The translations under genes and the position numbers were made by a program. A DNA stretch of 55,561 nucleotides from Bacillota bacterium. Lineage in GTDB: Bacteria > Bacillota > Clostridia > Peptostreptococcales > Anaerovoracaceae. The notes under the pieces were generated by a model. That model was not told the origin of the DNA. It did not search any database and saw only the letters and a list, made by a program, of their open reading frames with translations. Shown here piece by piece: positions 26,949 through 36,092 of the stretch; position 1 is the first letter of the stretch; every line of letters starts with the position of its first letter. The stretch is from positions 1-55,561 of the forward strand of contig JAUMVD010000007.1 of NCBI GenBank assembly GCA_030530285.1, written 5' to 3'.

Positions 26949-29900
26949 TTATTTGAGTTTGCGTGATTTCGTCTTGCTCCACTGACCATAGATCGTATCC
27001 GATCCCTGCGTCTTATACGCTCTGACCTGTACGTACCAGGTTTTCTTGCGCTTGAGCTTTTTGATCTGATACTGGGTCCTGGTCTTGTCCGTCACGGTAA
27101 TGGTCTTGACCGTGCCTTCCTTGAAGCCCTTATTTCTGGAATAGCGGATCTGATATCCGGAAACATCGTCCAGCGCTTCCCACTTTACCATGAGGGATTT
27201 CTTAGTCTTTTTCTTCACGGATTTCAGAACAACGGTTCCAACCTCCGTTTCCTCCGGACCACCCGGCTTCGGCGCTTTGACCTGGGACACGGCTGTCTCC
27301 GCCGCATTCCCCGCGAAGTCATACAGCAGGAACGGATTTCCCGCGTCCGCATGCAGCGCGGCAATCAGCCCGCGGAAGCCCTGCTCCGTTGCGATGGCGC
27401 GGCTTCCGGATCCCTGGTCATCATGTTTGAATCCGTCATCTCCATCCGCGAAGGACAAAAGCCCCTCTGCCAGTGTTTTGTCATTCTTCGTGTAATCCGA
27501 TATGGCTTTGCCGGCTCCCGTCAGACCCAGGATGGCCTGGGCTGTGGACTCGACAGTCGCCGCACCGTCATAAGCCGCGGCGCCTTTGCTGTTCATCCAG
27601 CCGGTAATGAGCGCCGGATCTGCCGCCTTATCGACAGCAGCCTGTACGTCCCGGTCTCCTAAATGCGGTGCCAGCGCCTGGAGCACAGGCCCGGTGGCGT
27701 CCGCTCCGCCCCAGCTGCCGTCGGCCTTTTGCTGTGACAGGATGATGCCAATCATCTCCGTCTGCTCTGCCTCAGTAGAATATCCTTCTCCCATAGAGAG
27801 GGCCATCAGGATATACGGCTGCGTGAATATGGTCTCGCTCCTATAGTCCTTTTGTTTGAGCAGGTCCACCATATCGATGGTCGCGCCATCTTCCAGCTTC
27901 AGCGCTCTGGCGTCGTATCCCAGCGCTCTGAAGGCGATGATGTCCCTGGCCAGCTCGCCGGCCTGCACCCGGCTGGAGGTGACTTCCGCAGCCACCAGGT
28001 CGACGAACTGCTGCTTCTGTTCTTTGGTCAGGCTGATCCTGCCGCCATGTTTTTCGTAAGCGGCAAGGTCGGATATGATCCAGCAGGTCAGATCATCCAT
28101 GGCCAGATCCTGCTGCATAGAGATGGCGATGCTCTCCATGAGTTTCTCCGGATCCGCCGCGGAATCTTCTTGAGCCGCCACCTTGCGGTCATCATTCAGC
28201 TCCTTGCCAAACTGATTCCTGAATACGTCTTTGAGGTGCTCCAGCTCCGTCACTTTCGATGCATCCAGCACCTTCTGCTCCGCCTCGACGGTGGAGGAGG
28301 CTTTGTTGCCTATGGCCTTGGTGATCTGACCGTCAGCCCATCCGTAATTGTCCGCGAAGGTGATATCCTTCGCCAGACCGCTCAGCGCTCCGGTGTAATG
28401 TCCGGCGAAGCTTCCGATATACTGATCGTAGCTCGTTGCCGTGACCGAACCGGTGCTGATGCAGTTCTTGATCTCACCGCTTCCGCTGCCGGTGAATCCG
28501 CCGATCTGCTCGCCCCGGCCCATGACGCTGCCGGTGCTGTAGCATCTGTGTATCGCAGTGTATGTGGTGCCGGCGAATCCGCCGGTGTGATCCGTGCCGC
28601 TGACGTCGCCTGAGGCCCATGAGTCATAGATGCCTCCGTTATTTCCTCCCACGAATCCGCCGCTGCATCTGGCGCCATTCACGCTGCCTGATGCGCTGCT
28701 GTCCGTAATGTATCCGAAGTTGCCTCCCGCCAGGCCGCCGCTGTATATGGACCCCGCCTTGACCGTAACGTCCGCGGAGCATCTGTCCACGGAACTCATG
28801 ACACTGATCTTCGTCTTATCATCCGTGGCTCCGTCATTGAATCCGATCAGTCCTCCGGCGTACGATCCATCCGTCGTACCGCTCTGGTCTTTATTCTCCG
28901 ATGTTACCGTGCCGCTGACATGGCAGCCGCCGATACTGTTGCCTTTGCTTTCCTGCCCCGCGGTATCCAGCTCCACGGCGGCAACGCCTACCAGCACGCC
29001 GACGGAGTATTTGCCGGTCACCTGAGCGCCTTCGATATTCAGATCGCGGATCTTCGCCCCCTTGATGAAGCTGAAGAACCCTACGTTGTGTTCCTCCGGT
29101 TGATCGATCTTAACGTTGCTGATGGTGTGTCCGTTTCCGTCAAAGGTACCCGCAAAAGGCTTATCCCTGCGGCCGATACCATCAAACTCCGCTCCCTGAA
29201 GGTCGATGTCCGCCTCCAGTCTGTAGCTGGCGGTCATATTCGCGTCCGTCCCGCAAAGGCTCATGAGATCATCCTTCGTCCTGATGCTGATCACCGGATT
29301 CTGTACGGGGGTCCCGGTGATCTCCTCCCAGCCCGGAGCCGTAAAGAGATTCTGGGTGGTTCCCTGATACCAGAGGATCTGATCTCCGTCTTCGATGGTA
29401 GCCAGGTTTGCGGAAACGCTGGACAGCCTGTCATTTATGGTGAACATCCAGCCGTCCGGAGCGGACAGGGGATGCCCGTTGATGGATTCGATGAAGCTGC
29501 CGTAAGCCGGTGTGATGGTGTACTCGAAATCCATCTTGCCCTGCTTTTTGGCTTCGTTCATCACATCGATCACGCGGGTGTTGCCTGTGGTCGTCATCTT
29601 GACTTTGATGACGTCCCCGTCACAGTCGAATGCATATTTCTCTTTATCGTAGAGGGCGATGGCGAGTTCCACAGTGATAGTGCGCGCCTCGCCCCGGCCC
29701 GGACACGGCACGCCTTCCAGATACGGCAGGCCGTTGTTCTTGCCGTTTTCTCTCGTCCATGCCAGACCTAAAGTCTCGGCAAATTCCGCCGTCTTCATTT
29801 CCTCCAGGCTCTTGCCCGTGGTGTAGTTTTTCTTCGGATTGTCCTGAGGCGTCTGGTCCGATGCATAGAAGCAATCGGTGAAATTCTCCTCCGGGATGTC

Positions 29901-32471
29901 CTCATTAAAGGCCGACGAGCCGATGATGTCTCTGGCCGCCTCCCCGCTGATGGCGCCTATAAACCCGTAGGCCCGCTCCGGCTTTTGCTCGGAGGTCACC
30001 TTGCCTGCGGCGTAGCATCTGCTGAAGGTGACGTGCTTTGAATTCACACGTCCCACGAAGCCGCCGCTCCATCCTCTGGCAGCGTCCACATCGCCCAGGG
30101 CGAAGCAATCCTCGAACGACCCCGTCCTGTCGCCGCTCTCATCGGCCCAGCCGCTGAATCCTCCGGCGCAGTAGCTGGACGTGCTGATGTCCATGCTGGT
30201 CCAGCAAGACCTGATCTGACCGAAATTGTTCCCCACGAAACCCGCATGTCCGGTGGCGGTGGTGCTGCCCGCCTTCAATTCTCCGCCTTCCACGTAACAG
30301 TTCTCGATGAGGTTGAAATTCCTGCTGGCGAATCCGCCGATGATGGATCCCGTATCCGCCGTGATGTTGGACCTGATGACCGCGCAGTTCTGGATCTTGC
30401 CGTAGTTGAACTGGCAGAGCACTCCCGCATTGTCGCTGAACTGGGCGTTTGCACCTTCAATGGTCAGATCCCTGACGATGCCGGTGGTGCCGATATAGGC
30501 GAAAAGACCGCAGTTGCCGCTGCTCAGCGTAAGGCCTTTGATCTTATGTCCGCCGCCTTCCAGGATCCCGCTAAACGGCGCGTCGATATTGCCCCAGCTC
30601 TGCATGTCGATCTGCTGCTCCGCAGACAGCTTGCTGAAATCCAGATCCGCCTTCAGCTCATATCTCTTCGACCATGCCGCGTTCTGCGCGTCCGCAGCCG
30701 AGGCGTAGTCGGTTCCCTCGTTATCTATGTTGACGATGGATATCCAGTCTTCCACCGAATCGATCTCCACCGCTTCGCCGCTGACCCCCTCGAAGTGCGT
30801 GGTCTTGCTGCGGGCGATCCTGCCGACGCAGCGCTTGCCGAAGTTCGGGCTGTCCTGATCATCCACGATGCGGCCGGCCTGTACGGTAAAGGAATAGTCC
30901 CCTTCTCTGGTCATGGAATTGATGAAGTACATGGAGATCTTGCCGCTTTCGGTGTTGATCATCTCCTCGGTCAGCTCATATTCCACGATCTTTTTGTTGC
31001 CGCTGTAAAGGGCCGTGATGTAAAAGTCCGCGTTCGGAACTTCCTTCCAGACAGCGATCTTAGACGCTTCGTTCCACTTCATGTCTTCATCCGAGACTAC
31101 GCCGATAAACGCGCCTGCATCGAATTCCAGACCCTGCCGGTCCTTCGCCGATTCTGCGCTGTCTTCGTAAGCCTCGCCGTCTCCCAGAGCGGTTACGGTG
31201 AAGTGATAGGTGCTGACGCCGGTTTCATCCATTGCCGCAAAGGCTTCATAAAAGCTGTATTCCGTCTGTTTGATGTCGCTGGCGGTAAATACGGGCTCCG
31301 TGCCTTCACCCTGATACAGTTTCACTTCATAGCGCTCCGCGCCCGGCACCGCATCCCAGCCGGCTTTCATGTCTTCATACAGAAGGTCCGCGTCTTCCGG
31401 AAGCTCTCCCTGCTGCGGGAGCCACTGAAGGTTCTGCGGCGTCTGCAGAACTACCGCCTCGTCAGTTCCCGGACTTTCCCAGCTCAGCAGCGGATAACCG
31501 CCGTTGACCATGGCGCCTCTGTCGATCTGAAATCCGTCTCCCAGAGCTTTCACAAAGGCTCCGGTGCTCATTTCATCAGCCGCCTTCGGCTGGCCGTGTC
31601 TGTCGGCTTCCGCAAGAGCCTCATCGCTATCCGAAAGTCCGGATGCGTAATAGCAGTTTGCGTAATCCGCATAGTTGCTGGCGCCGATGCCAAAGGCCGA
31701 CGTCGTTCCCGTCACCTTGCCGGCGTTGTAACAGTTCTGATACTGCAGGCCCGAGGCGCTGCCGATGCCGTTTGCCTTATCTGCGGAAATGTTTCCGGTG
31801 TTGTAGCAGTTCTCGACGCGTCCTGATCCCATTTCGGCCACGATGCCTGAAGCCCTGCCGCCCTCAGAATTCGCGCTGATTTCTCCTCTGTTGAAACAGC
31901 CGCTGATCGTATCTCCTCCGTTCATGCTGTTTCCCAAAATGCCTGCAGCCGACCCTCTGGCGTTCACGTTGGTGACATCGATTTCATTTCCGCAGCCGCT
32001 TATGGCGCATCCGCCCACCGACTTGGCGACGAGGCCGCCGATGGCGCTGTTGTCTCCCGTGATCTGACCGCGGACTGTGACATTGCTGATGGCAGCGTTT
32101 TTGACCCAGCCAAAAACACCCGCGTAGGAATCCGCGGACTCTATTTCGATGCCGGTGATCTGATGACCCTGCCCGTCGAAATCACCCGTGTAAGGAGCGT
32201 TATAGCTGCTGCCTACCGGCGTCCAGTCTGTACCGCTCATGTCTATGTCACACGTCAATGCTGCGCTGACGTCTGTATTCTGTGCTGTCCCTTCCAGCGT
32301 ACCATTGACAAGTGAGGAGAACCACAGAAGGTCTTCGGCGGTGCCGATTTGATACACACCTTCTATATCCGCCGGTGTCTGCAGGTCTTCCGCGCCGGCC
32401 GCCGCTGTACTGATGAGAAGCATTGCTGCAACCAGCAGGCTTCTTATGATTGTTTTTTTGATTCGTTTCAT
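26949..32471 (-). CDS. Large secreted GLUG / DUF4430 / alpha-toroid protein (transcobalamin-like)
   Basis: The protein has 1840 residues. Order: signal peptide (about 1-27); GLUG-type beta-helix repeats (about 35-335; PYTGDFDGQGHQITGI); two fibronectin-like domains (about 345-560); a second GLUG block (about 565-925); a DUF4430 domain (about 930-1043) with DGWMFTINDRLSS and IEDGDQILWYQG; a third GLUG block (about 1060-1370; PFAGTFDGNGHTIS); an alpha-helical region with squalene-cyclase/prenyltransferase-like repeats (about 1450-1715) including QPYILMALSMGEG, QKADGSWGG, DATGPVLQALAPH and ESTAQAILGLTG; and a lysine-rich fibronectin-type module. Alpha-toroid plus DUF4430 is the make-up of animal intrinsic factor and transcobalamin, here in reverse order and separated. 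It is second in the riboswitch operon. No ribosome site precedes the ATG, and a strong hairpin lies upstream, so translation may be coupled or limited. Confidence 0.85.
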   Translation of the reverse strand: MKRIKKTIIRSLLVAAMLLISTAAAGAEDLQTPADIEGVYQIGTAEDLLWFSSLVNGTLEGTAQNTDVSAALTCDIDMSGTDWTPVGSSYNAPYTGDFDGQGHQITGIEIESADSYAGVFGWVKNAAISNVTVRGQITGDNSAIGGLVAKSVGGCAISGCGNEIDVTNVNARGSAAGILGNSMNGGDTISGCFNRGEISANSEGGRASGIVAEMGSGRVENCYNTGNISADKANGIGSASGLQYQNCYNAGKVTGTTSAFGIGASNYADYANCYYASGLSDSDEALAEADRHGQPKAADEMSTGAFVKALGDGFQIDRGAMVNGGYPLLSWESPGTDEAVVLQTPQNLQWLPQQGELPEDADLLYEDMKAGWDAVPGAERYEVKLYQGEGTEPVFTASDIKQTEYSFYEAFAAMDETGVSTYHFTVTALGDGEAYEDSAESAKDRQGLEFDAGAFIGVVSDEDMKWNEASKIAVWKEVPNADFYITALYSGNKKIVEYELTEEMINTESGKISMYFINSMTREGDYSFTVQAGRIVDDQDSPNFGKRCVGRIARSKTTHFEGVSGEAVEIDSVEDWISIVNIDNEGTDYASAADAQNAAWSKRYELKADLDFSKLSAEQQIDMQSWGNIDAPFSGILEGGGHKIKGLTLSSGNCGLFAYIGTTGIVRDLTIEGANAQFSDNAGVLCQFNYGKIQNCAVIRSNITADTGSIIGGFASRNFNLIENCYVEGGELKAGSTTATGHAGFVGNNFGQIRSCWTSMDISTSSYCAGGFSGWADESGDRTGSFEDCFALGDVDAARGWSGGFVGRVNSKHVTFSRCYAAGKVTSEQKPERAYGFIGAISGEAARDIIGSSAFNEDIPEENFTDCFYASDQTPQDNPKKNYTTGKSLEEMKTAEFAETLGLAWTRENGKNNGLPYLEGVPCPGRGEARTITVELAIALYDKEKYAFDCDGDVIKVKMTTTGNTRVIDVMNEAKKQGKMDFEYTITPAYGSFIESINGHPLSAPDGWMFTINDRLSSVSANLATIEDGDQILWYQGTTQNLFTAPGWEEITGTPVQNPVISIRTKDDLMSLCGTDANMTASYRLEADIDLQGAEFDGIGRRDKPFAGTFDGNGHTISNVKIDQPEEHNVGFFSFIKGAKIRDLNIEGAQVTGKYSVGVLVGVAAVELDTAGQESKGNSIGGCHVSGTVTSENKDQSGTTDGSYAGGLIGFNDGATDDKTKISVMSSVDRCSADVTVKAGSIYSGGLAGGNFGYITDSSASGSVNGARCSGGFVGGNNGGIYDSWASGDVSGTDHTGGFAGTTYTAIHRCYSTGSVMGRGEQIGGFTGSGSGEIKNCISTGSVTATSYDQYIGSFAGHYTGALSGLAKDITFADNYGWADGQITKAIGNKASSTVEAEQKVLDASKVTELEHLKDVFRNQFGKELNDDRKVAAQEDSAADPEKLMESIAISMQQDLAMDDLTCWIISDLAAYEKHGGRISLTKEQKQQFVDLVAAEVTSSRVQAGELARDIIAFRALGYDARALKLEDGATIDMVDLLKQKDYRSETIFTQPYILMALSMGEGYSTEAEQTEMIGIILSQQKADGSWGGADATGPVLQALAPHLGDRDVQAAVDKAADPALITGWMNSKGAAAYDGAATVESTAQAILGLTGAGKAISDYTKNDKTLAEGLLSFADGDDGFKHDDQGSGSRAIATEQGFRGLIAALHADAGNPFLLYDFAGNAAETAVSQVKAPKPGGPEETEVGTVVLKSVKKKTKKSLMVKWEALDDVSGYQIRYSRNKGFKEGTVKTITVTDKTRTQYQIKKLKRKKTWYVQVRAYKTQGSDTIYGQWSKTKSRKLK

Positions 32472-32487
32472 CGTTTTTTAAATAGCA

Positions 32488-32525
32488 CATCAGGGACCGC
32501 GGCAAAATGCCGCGATCCCGTGATG
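32488..32525 (-). other. Intercistronic hairpin between the first two riboswitch-operon genes
   Basis: The outer arms CATCA and TGATG plus the inner arms GGGATCGCGGCA and TGCCGCGGTCCC (one G-U) form a stem of about 17 pairs with a 2-base loop in the strictest folding. No T-run follows (TGCTATTTAAAA), so it is more likely a processing or stability element than a terminator. It ends 16 bases before the ATG of the 1840-residue protein. Confidence 0.65.
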
Positions 32526-32546
32526 AAATACACTTATACTGCCTGG

Positions 32547-35500
32547 TTATTTCTTACACTTCGCTGTCTTGACCTGACTCCACTCTCCGTAGATCGTCTT
32601 GTCATTTACGCTGGATACGGTTCTGACGCGGAAGCTGTATTTCTTGTTTTTCTTCAGCTTCTTCGTCTTGATGGTTGTATCCGCGGTGTTTTCGCTGAGT
32701 GACTTCCAGGTCTTGGCTTTCTTCAGTTTATACTCTACCTGGTATCCGGCCGCGCCTTCCACCTTGTCCCACTGGACGGTAAACTTTCTCTTCTTGGCCT
32801 TTGCTTTAAGACCCGTTACCTTATATGCTGCCGCAGTACCTTCTGCCGCCAGAGTCTGGATCGTTCCCTTGGCTGCTGCGAGTGCCGCGTCAACTGCTTC
32901 TTCGTTTTCTGCCGCGTTGATGGCCTTGATGCCTTCCAGTGCAGCGTTTACAGCCTGTGCTGAATCGGCCTTGTCGATATTCTCCGCCAGGTTCTGCATG
33001 AGTTCTTCCTCTGCGGCGGCTTTCTTATCTGCCAGGGCCTTTGCGGCGGCTTCCTTGATCACCGCTGCCTGCAGTGTGTTCATGACTCCCGTCGCGCTGG
33101 ATGCTGCCTCGGCTGCCTTATCGATATCTTCATAGTCCTCGATGGCGCTGATCTGATCGATGGCTGCTGCTGCCGCCGCGTCGATCTGGGCTGCTGTTTC
33201 CTCATCGACGCCTTCCTTGGCGGCTTCCGCTGCTTCCTCTACCACCTGAATGGCGGCTTCCTTAGCGGCTTCCAGTTCTTCGTCTTCCTGCTCTGTGATC
33301 TGCTCGTCTGTCTCGATCTTATCGATCTCGGCCTTTGCGGCTTCCAGCGCTGCTGCTACCGCGTCAGCGTCAGCTGCGGCGTTGATGGCTGCCGTGCCCG
33401 CTTCGATGGCCGCGGCGAGTTCCTGCTGCTGAGCCTCTCTGTAATCTGCTGCATTCTTATATGCCTTCAGCGCTTCAATGGCTTCGTCCTTTGCCTGCTG
33501 CAGAGCCTGAGCTTCTTCCTCTGTCATCTGCGCGTCTGTCTTGATCTTATCGATCTCGGCCTTTGCGGCTTCCAGTGCTGCTGCTACAGCATCCTTATCC
33601 GCTGCTGCGTTGATGGCTGCCGTGCCGGCTTCAACGGCATCAGCGAGTTCCTGCTGCTGCGCCTCTCTGTAATCCGCAGGGTCCTTATACTCGCTGAGTT
33701 CCTTGACTGCTTTAGCCTTTGCTTCCTTCAGCTCCTTCGCTGCAGGGTCTTCCTGCCATGCCAGGATCGGGAATCCCTCGTTGATGTTCGGCGTATTGTC
33801 CTCGATAAACGCATCACCCAGGAATGTGATGATGTCAGCCGCTTCGTCAGCTGATGCGAACTCTTTGAGCTCGCTGGCCGCAGGGCTCAGACCGCTTCCG
33901 ATGGCCTTGCCGTTTGCGGCGCTGCCCTTCAGGTAAGCGCATTTCTCGAATGTCGTGCTTCCGGAGTACTTATATCCAAGCAAAGCCCCCGTATAGCTGC
34001 CGCTGCCCGTTACCTGGCCGCGGTTGTAGCATCTGTAGAATTTATCACCTGTGGAGAAATATCCATCGATGCCGCCGGAATAGTTTTTGCCTTCAACCGC
34101 TCCGGCATTGTAGCAATCCTGTATGGTCGCCTGAGATGTTCCTCCTACGATACCGCCAGTTCTGCCGGAGGAACCGGTGCTGCTGATGGTTCCGAAGTTC
34201 GCGCAGTTCTTGACTGTGGTCGCTTCACTGGACCCGCCATAGATGTATCCGACGATGCCGCCGGAATTGCAGTAGCTTGAGCTGGCTGTGTTGGTAACGT
34301 CCGCGTAGTTGACGCAGTTTTCTATCGTAGCGAACTTGATGACGCCGGCAATACCGCCTGCTCCGGATGGATTGTTCGGTGCGTAGCTGGTGCCGGATTT
34401 GCCTCTTACGGTAAGGTTTTTGATGACGGATACATCACCGTAAGAACCCTGGACGTATCCAAAGAGACCAGCGTATCTCATGCCGCCGTCCGTCGTGGCG
34501 TTGAGACCGTAGATCGTATTTCCCTGTCCGTCGAATGTACCATTGAAGTAGTATGACTGGTTGTTGCCGATCGGCGTAAACTCTACTCCGCCCAGCTCGA
34601 TGTCAGAAGTCAGGACGAAATGCTTACCGCGGTATGTGGAGTTCGTGGATGACTCATTATATACCTTGGCCATCAGCGCCAGCTGATCGCCGTTTGCGAT
34701 TTCGTACGGGCTTGCCGCTGTTCCGTCGCCGCCGTCAAATGCATCGGCGATCTGGCCTTCCCATTCTGTCAGACCTTCCTCCATCTTAACCGCGAGGGTC
34801 TCGTCTTTATCCGCAATGGTCACCTGACCTTTAACTGTTGTATAGCCCTTGGCCTTGACGATATAGTCGTATGTCGCCGCGGTAAGCTGATATGATCCGT
34901 CAGCTTCCGCCGTCATCTCTTCGCTGTCGTGTTTGATGATGACCGTAGCCTTTGCATCTGCCGGAAGGCCGGTAACCTCAACCGTCAGTTTATGCTTCTG
35001 CTTTTCTTTGAGGGTGTCATTTACCGTCACGTCCGCGCCGCTTACGGTTACCAGTCCGCTGGCATCTTCATAGCCGAATTTGGACGCCTGCCATACGTAG
35101 AGTCCGTCCGGAACGGTTACCTGGTTATTTGCTACCGTATACTGTTTGCCGGTCGGCTGGTAGGTTGCCGCATCCACTTCCGCAAAGACGAAGTCCGCCC
35201 CGTTCTGTATGTTCGGGAATGAAACGGTCTGGCGAACTTCAAAATTGAAGTCGCTGAGAACGATGTCGCGGGTCGGAGTTCCCGAATAGCTCGGGGTATC
35301 CGCTCTGTAATAGTAGATCGTCAGGGTGTCGCCTTTGCTTACCGCCACATCCTTGACTTCCGCGGTATAGCTGCCCGCATTGTACTGCGGCTGCATGGAC
35401 TGCGGATTGCTGGAATCACCATTCAGATAGTACTGGTATTTATTCGAATACGAAGTGCCGTCCGTTGACACTGTAAACGAAAGCGCTCCGCCCTTGGCGA

Positions 35501-35759
35501 AGGTCAGCTCCAATGCAGATGCTGACGGATCGCTGTATCCGCGTCCCGGATTTGTGGACTTCACGCCGTCCGTCGTGACTTCCCACGGCCAATCCGCATC
35601 GTCCTTAACGGAGATGTTCTCGCTGACCGCGCTGAAGTACTGCTCCAGATCCGTCGCGGCGTGCACCGTGCCTCCAAATCGCGGCATGAAAGTAAATACC
35701 ATCATAACCGCCATCAAAGCGGCCGCTCCGCGTTTCAATAACTTGCTGTCTAAAACCAC
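32547..35759 (-). CDS. Secreted GLUG-repeat protein, first gene behind the cobalamin riboswitch
   Basis: The protein has about 1070 residues. The start is uncertain: the frame opens with GTG at 35780, but AAAGGAG lies inside that stretch and fits a GTG at 35759 (11-base spacing). Order: signal peptide with KLLKRG and a hydrophobic core; an N-terminal beta domain (about 35-180); two small beta domains (about 185-330; the second resembles a PEGA/carboxypeptidase-regulatory-like fold); GLUG-type beta-helix repeats (about 345-680; YYFNGTFDGQGNTIYGL, SGGIVGYIYGG); a helical, Ala/Glu-rich stalk (about 690-980) holding a 76-residue duplication; and a lysine-rich fibronectin-type module. It is the first gene after the riboswitch terminator. 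No known corrinoid-binding fold is visible in it, so its role in the operon is unknown; it may be a partner or scaffold. Confidence 0.8.
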   Translation of the reverse strand: MVLDSKLLKRGAAALMAVMMVFTFMPRFGGTVHAATDLEQYFSAVSENISVKDDADWPWEVTTDGVKSTNPGRGYSDPSASALELTFAKGGALSFTVSTDGTSYSNKYQYYLNGDSSNPQSMQPQYNAGSYTAEVKDVAVSKGDTLTIYYYRADTPSYSGTPTRDIVLSDFNFEVRQTVSFPNIQNGADFVFAEVDAATYQPTGKQYTVANNQVTVPDGLYVWQASKFGYEDASGLVTVSGADVTVNDTLKEKQKHKLTVEVTGLPADAKATVIIKHDSEEMTAEADGSYQLTAATYDYIVKAKGYTTVKGQVTIADKDETLAVKMEEGLTEWEGQIADAFDGGDGTAASPYEIANGDQLALMAKVYNESSTNSTYRGKHFVLTSDIELGGVEFTPIGNNQSYYFNGTFDGQGNTIYGLNATTDGGMRYAGLFGYVQGSYGDVSVIKNLTVRGKSGTSYAPNNPSGAGGIAGVIKFATIENCVNYADVTNTASSSYCNSGGIVGYIYGGSSEATTVKNCANFGTISSTGSSGRTGGIVGGTSQATIQDCYNAGAVEGKNYSGGIDGYFSTGDKFYRCYNRGQVTGSGSYTGALLGYKYSGSTTFEKCAYLKGSAANGKAIGSGLSPAASELKEFASADEAADIITFLGDAFIEDNTPNINEGFPILAWQEDPAAKELKEAKAKAVKELSEYKDPADYREAQQQELADAVEAGTAAINAAADKDAVAAALEAAKAEIDKIKTDAQMTEEEAQALQQAKDEAIEALKAYKNAADYREAQQQELAAAIEAGTAAINAAADADAVAAALEAAKAEIDKIETDEQITEQEDEELEAAKEAAIQVVEEAAEAAKEGVDEETAAQIDAAAAAAIDQISAIEDYEDIDKAAEAASSATGVMNTLQAAVIKEAAAKALADKKAAAEEELMQNLAENIDKADSAQAVNAALEGIKAINAAENEEAVDAALAAAKGTIQTLAAEGTAAAYKVTGLKAKAKKRKFTVQWDKVEGAAGYQVEYKLKKAKTWKSLSENTADTTIKTKKLKKNKKYSFRVRTVSSVNDKTIYGEWSQVKTAKCKK
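33315..33770 (-). repeat. Two-copy 228-base in-frame duplication
   Basis: Two copies with a period of 228 bases (76 residues) encode K-x-A-D-Y-R-E-A-Q-Q-Q-E-L, AGTAAINAAAD, AVAAALEAAKAEIDKI. The DNA is nearly identical over long stretches, for example the 33 bases starting at 33315 and at 33543, so the duplication is recent. It extends the helical stalk of the protein. Confidence 0.85.
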
Positions 35760-35784
35760 ATGTATCACTTCTCCTTTCACACAA

Positions 35785-35813
35785 TAAAAAAACAGCTGCG
35801 CTGACGCAGCTGT
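35785..35813 (-). terminator. Riboswitch terminator directly before the first gene
   Basis: ACAGCTGCG-TCAG-CGCAGCTGT is a perfect 9-pair stem followed by seven T. It ends less than 30 bases before the first codon, so it sits in the leader and can switch off all three genes. This is an expression platform of the transcription-termination type. An unambiguous antiterminator partner was not found. Confidence 0.9.
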
Positions 35814-35934
35814 ACAACAACCTCTATGAATAGACAGACCTTCCCGAGTTAGTCCTGCCTGACAAAAGTGCCTCCCGAGCAGCTCACCGGACCGCTTTAA
35901 TCCGGCTGGCCTATCGCTGGGATTACCTGATGTA
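35814..35934 (-). other. Structured leader segment between aptamer and terminator
   Basis: About 120 bases of leader not needed for the aptamer. It contains CCGGA/TCCGG (hairpin near 35888-35906), two copies of CTCGGGA (near 35845 and 35875), and AGCTGC, which could pair with the terminator arms. No ORF is supported. It may hold the antiterminator or a second element that I could not assign to a riboswitch class. Confidence 0.5.
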
Positions 35935-36071
35935 CTGATGTCTTTCCGCCTCAGAGTATGAACATCTTGACCACGACTCGTCTCCCGACTTGCCCGCCGC
36001 CCACGCGGCCGGCTTTACGGTTGCTGAGAAACAGCGGGAGATTCTCACTCCTCTTCCGTTAGTCGTGTCAA
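35935..36071 (-). promoter_or_regulatory. Cobalamin riboswitch aptamer
   Basis: Elements on the minus strand: P1 arms 36061-36071 and 35967-35978 (TTGACACGACT with AGTCGTGGTCAA, 11 pairs, one bulge); ACGGAA with the closing CCGTAA (P3 and B12-box flanks); P4 hairpin GGAGTGAGAATCTCC (36037-36051), matching the GGTGxxAATCC core; P5 GCTG-TTTCT-CAGC; a P6 GC hairpin; then AAGTCGGGAGACGAGTC (35975-35991), matching the AAGCCxGgaGACCtGCC core. Downstream, hairpin CTGAGG...CATCAG (35935-35954) shows GGAAA in its loop, able to kiss the TTTCT of L5, as L5-L13 does in known cobalamin switches. It controls the operon of three secreted proteins at 24.7-35.8 kb. The large P7-P11 arms are absent, so it is a compact form. 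Confidence 0.88.
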
Positions 36072-36092
36072 ACTTATTAAATTGCCTACGAC

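Noticed and set aside
35870..35930. Plus-strand text similar to the right end of a human Alu element (GCCTCCCGAG ... GCTGGGATTAC)
   Set aside because: The match is short and broken, lies inside a bacterial riboswitch leader, and no other Alu sequence is present. It is a chance resemblance.
35814..35934. A second cobalamin aptamer in tandem
   Set aside because: GGTAATCC resembles a piece of the P4 core, but the matching C-x-G-C-x-A-C-T-G-T and AAGCC...GGAGACC parts are absent.
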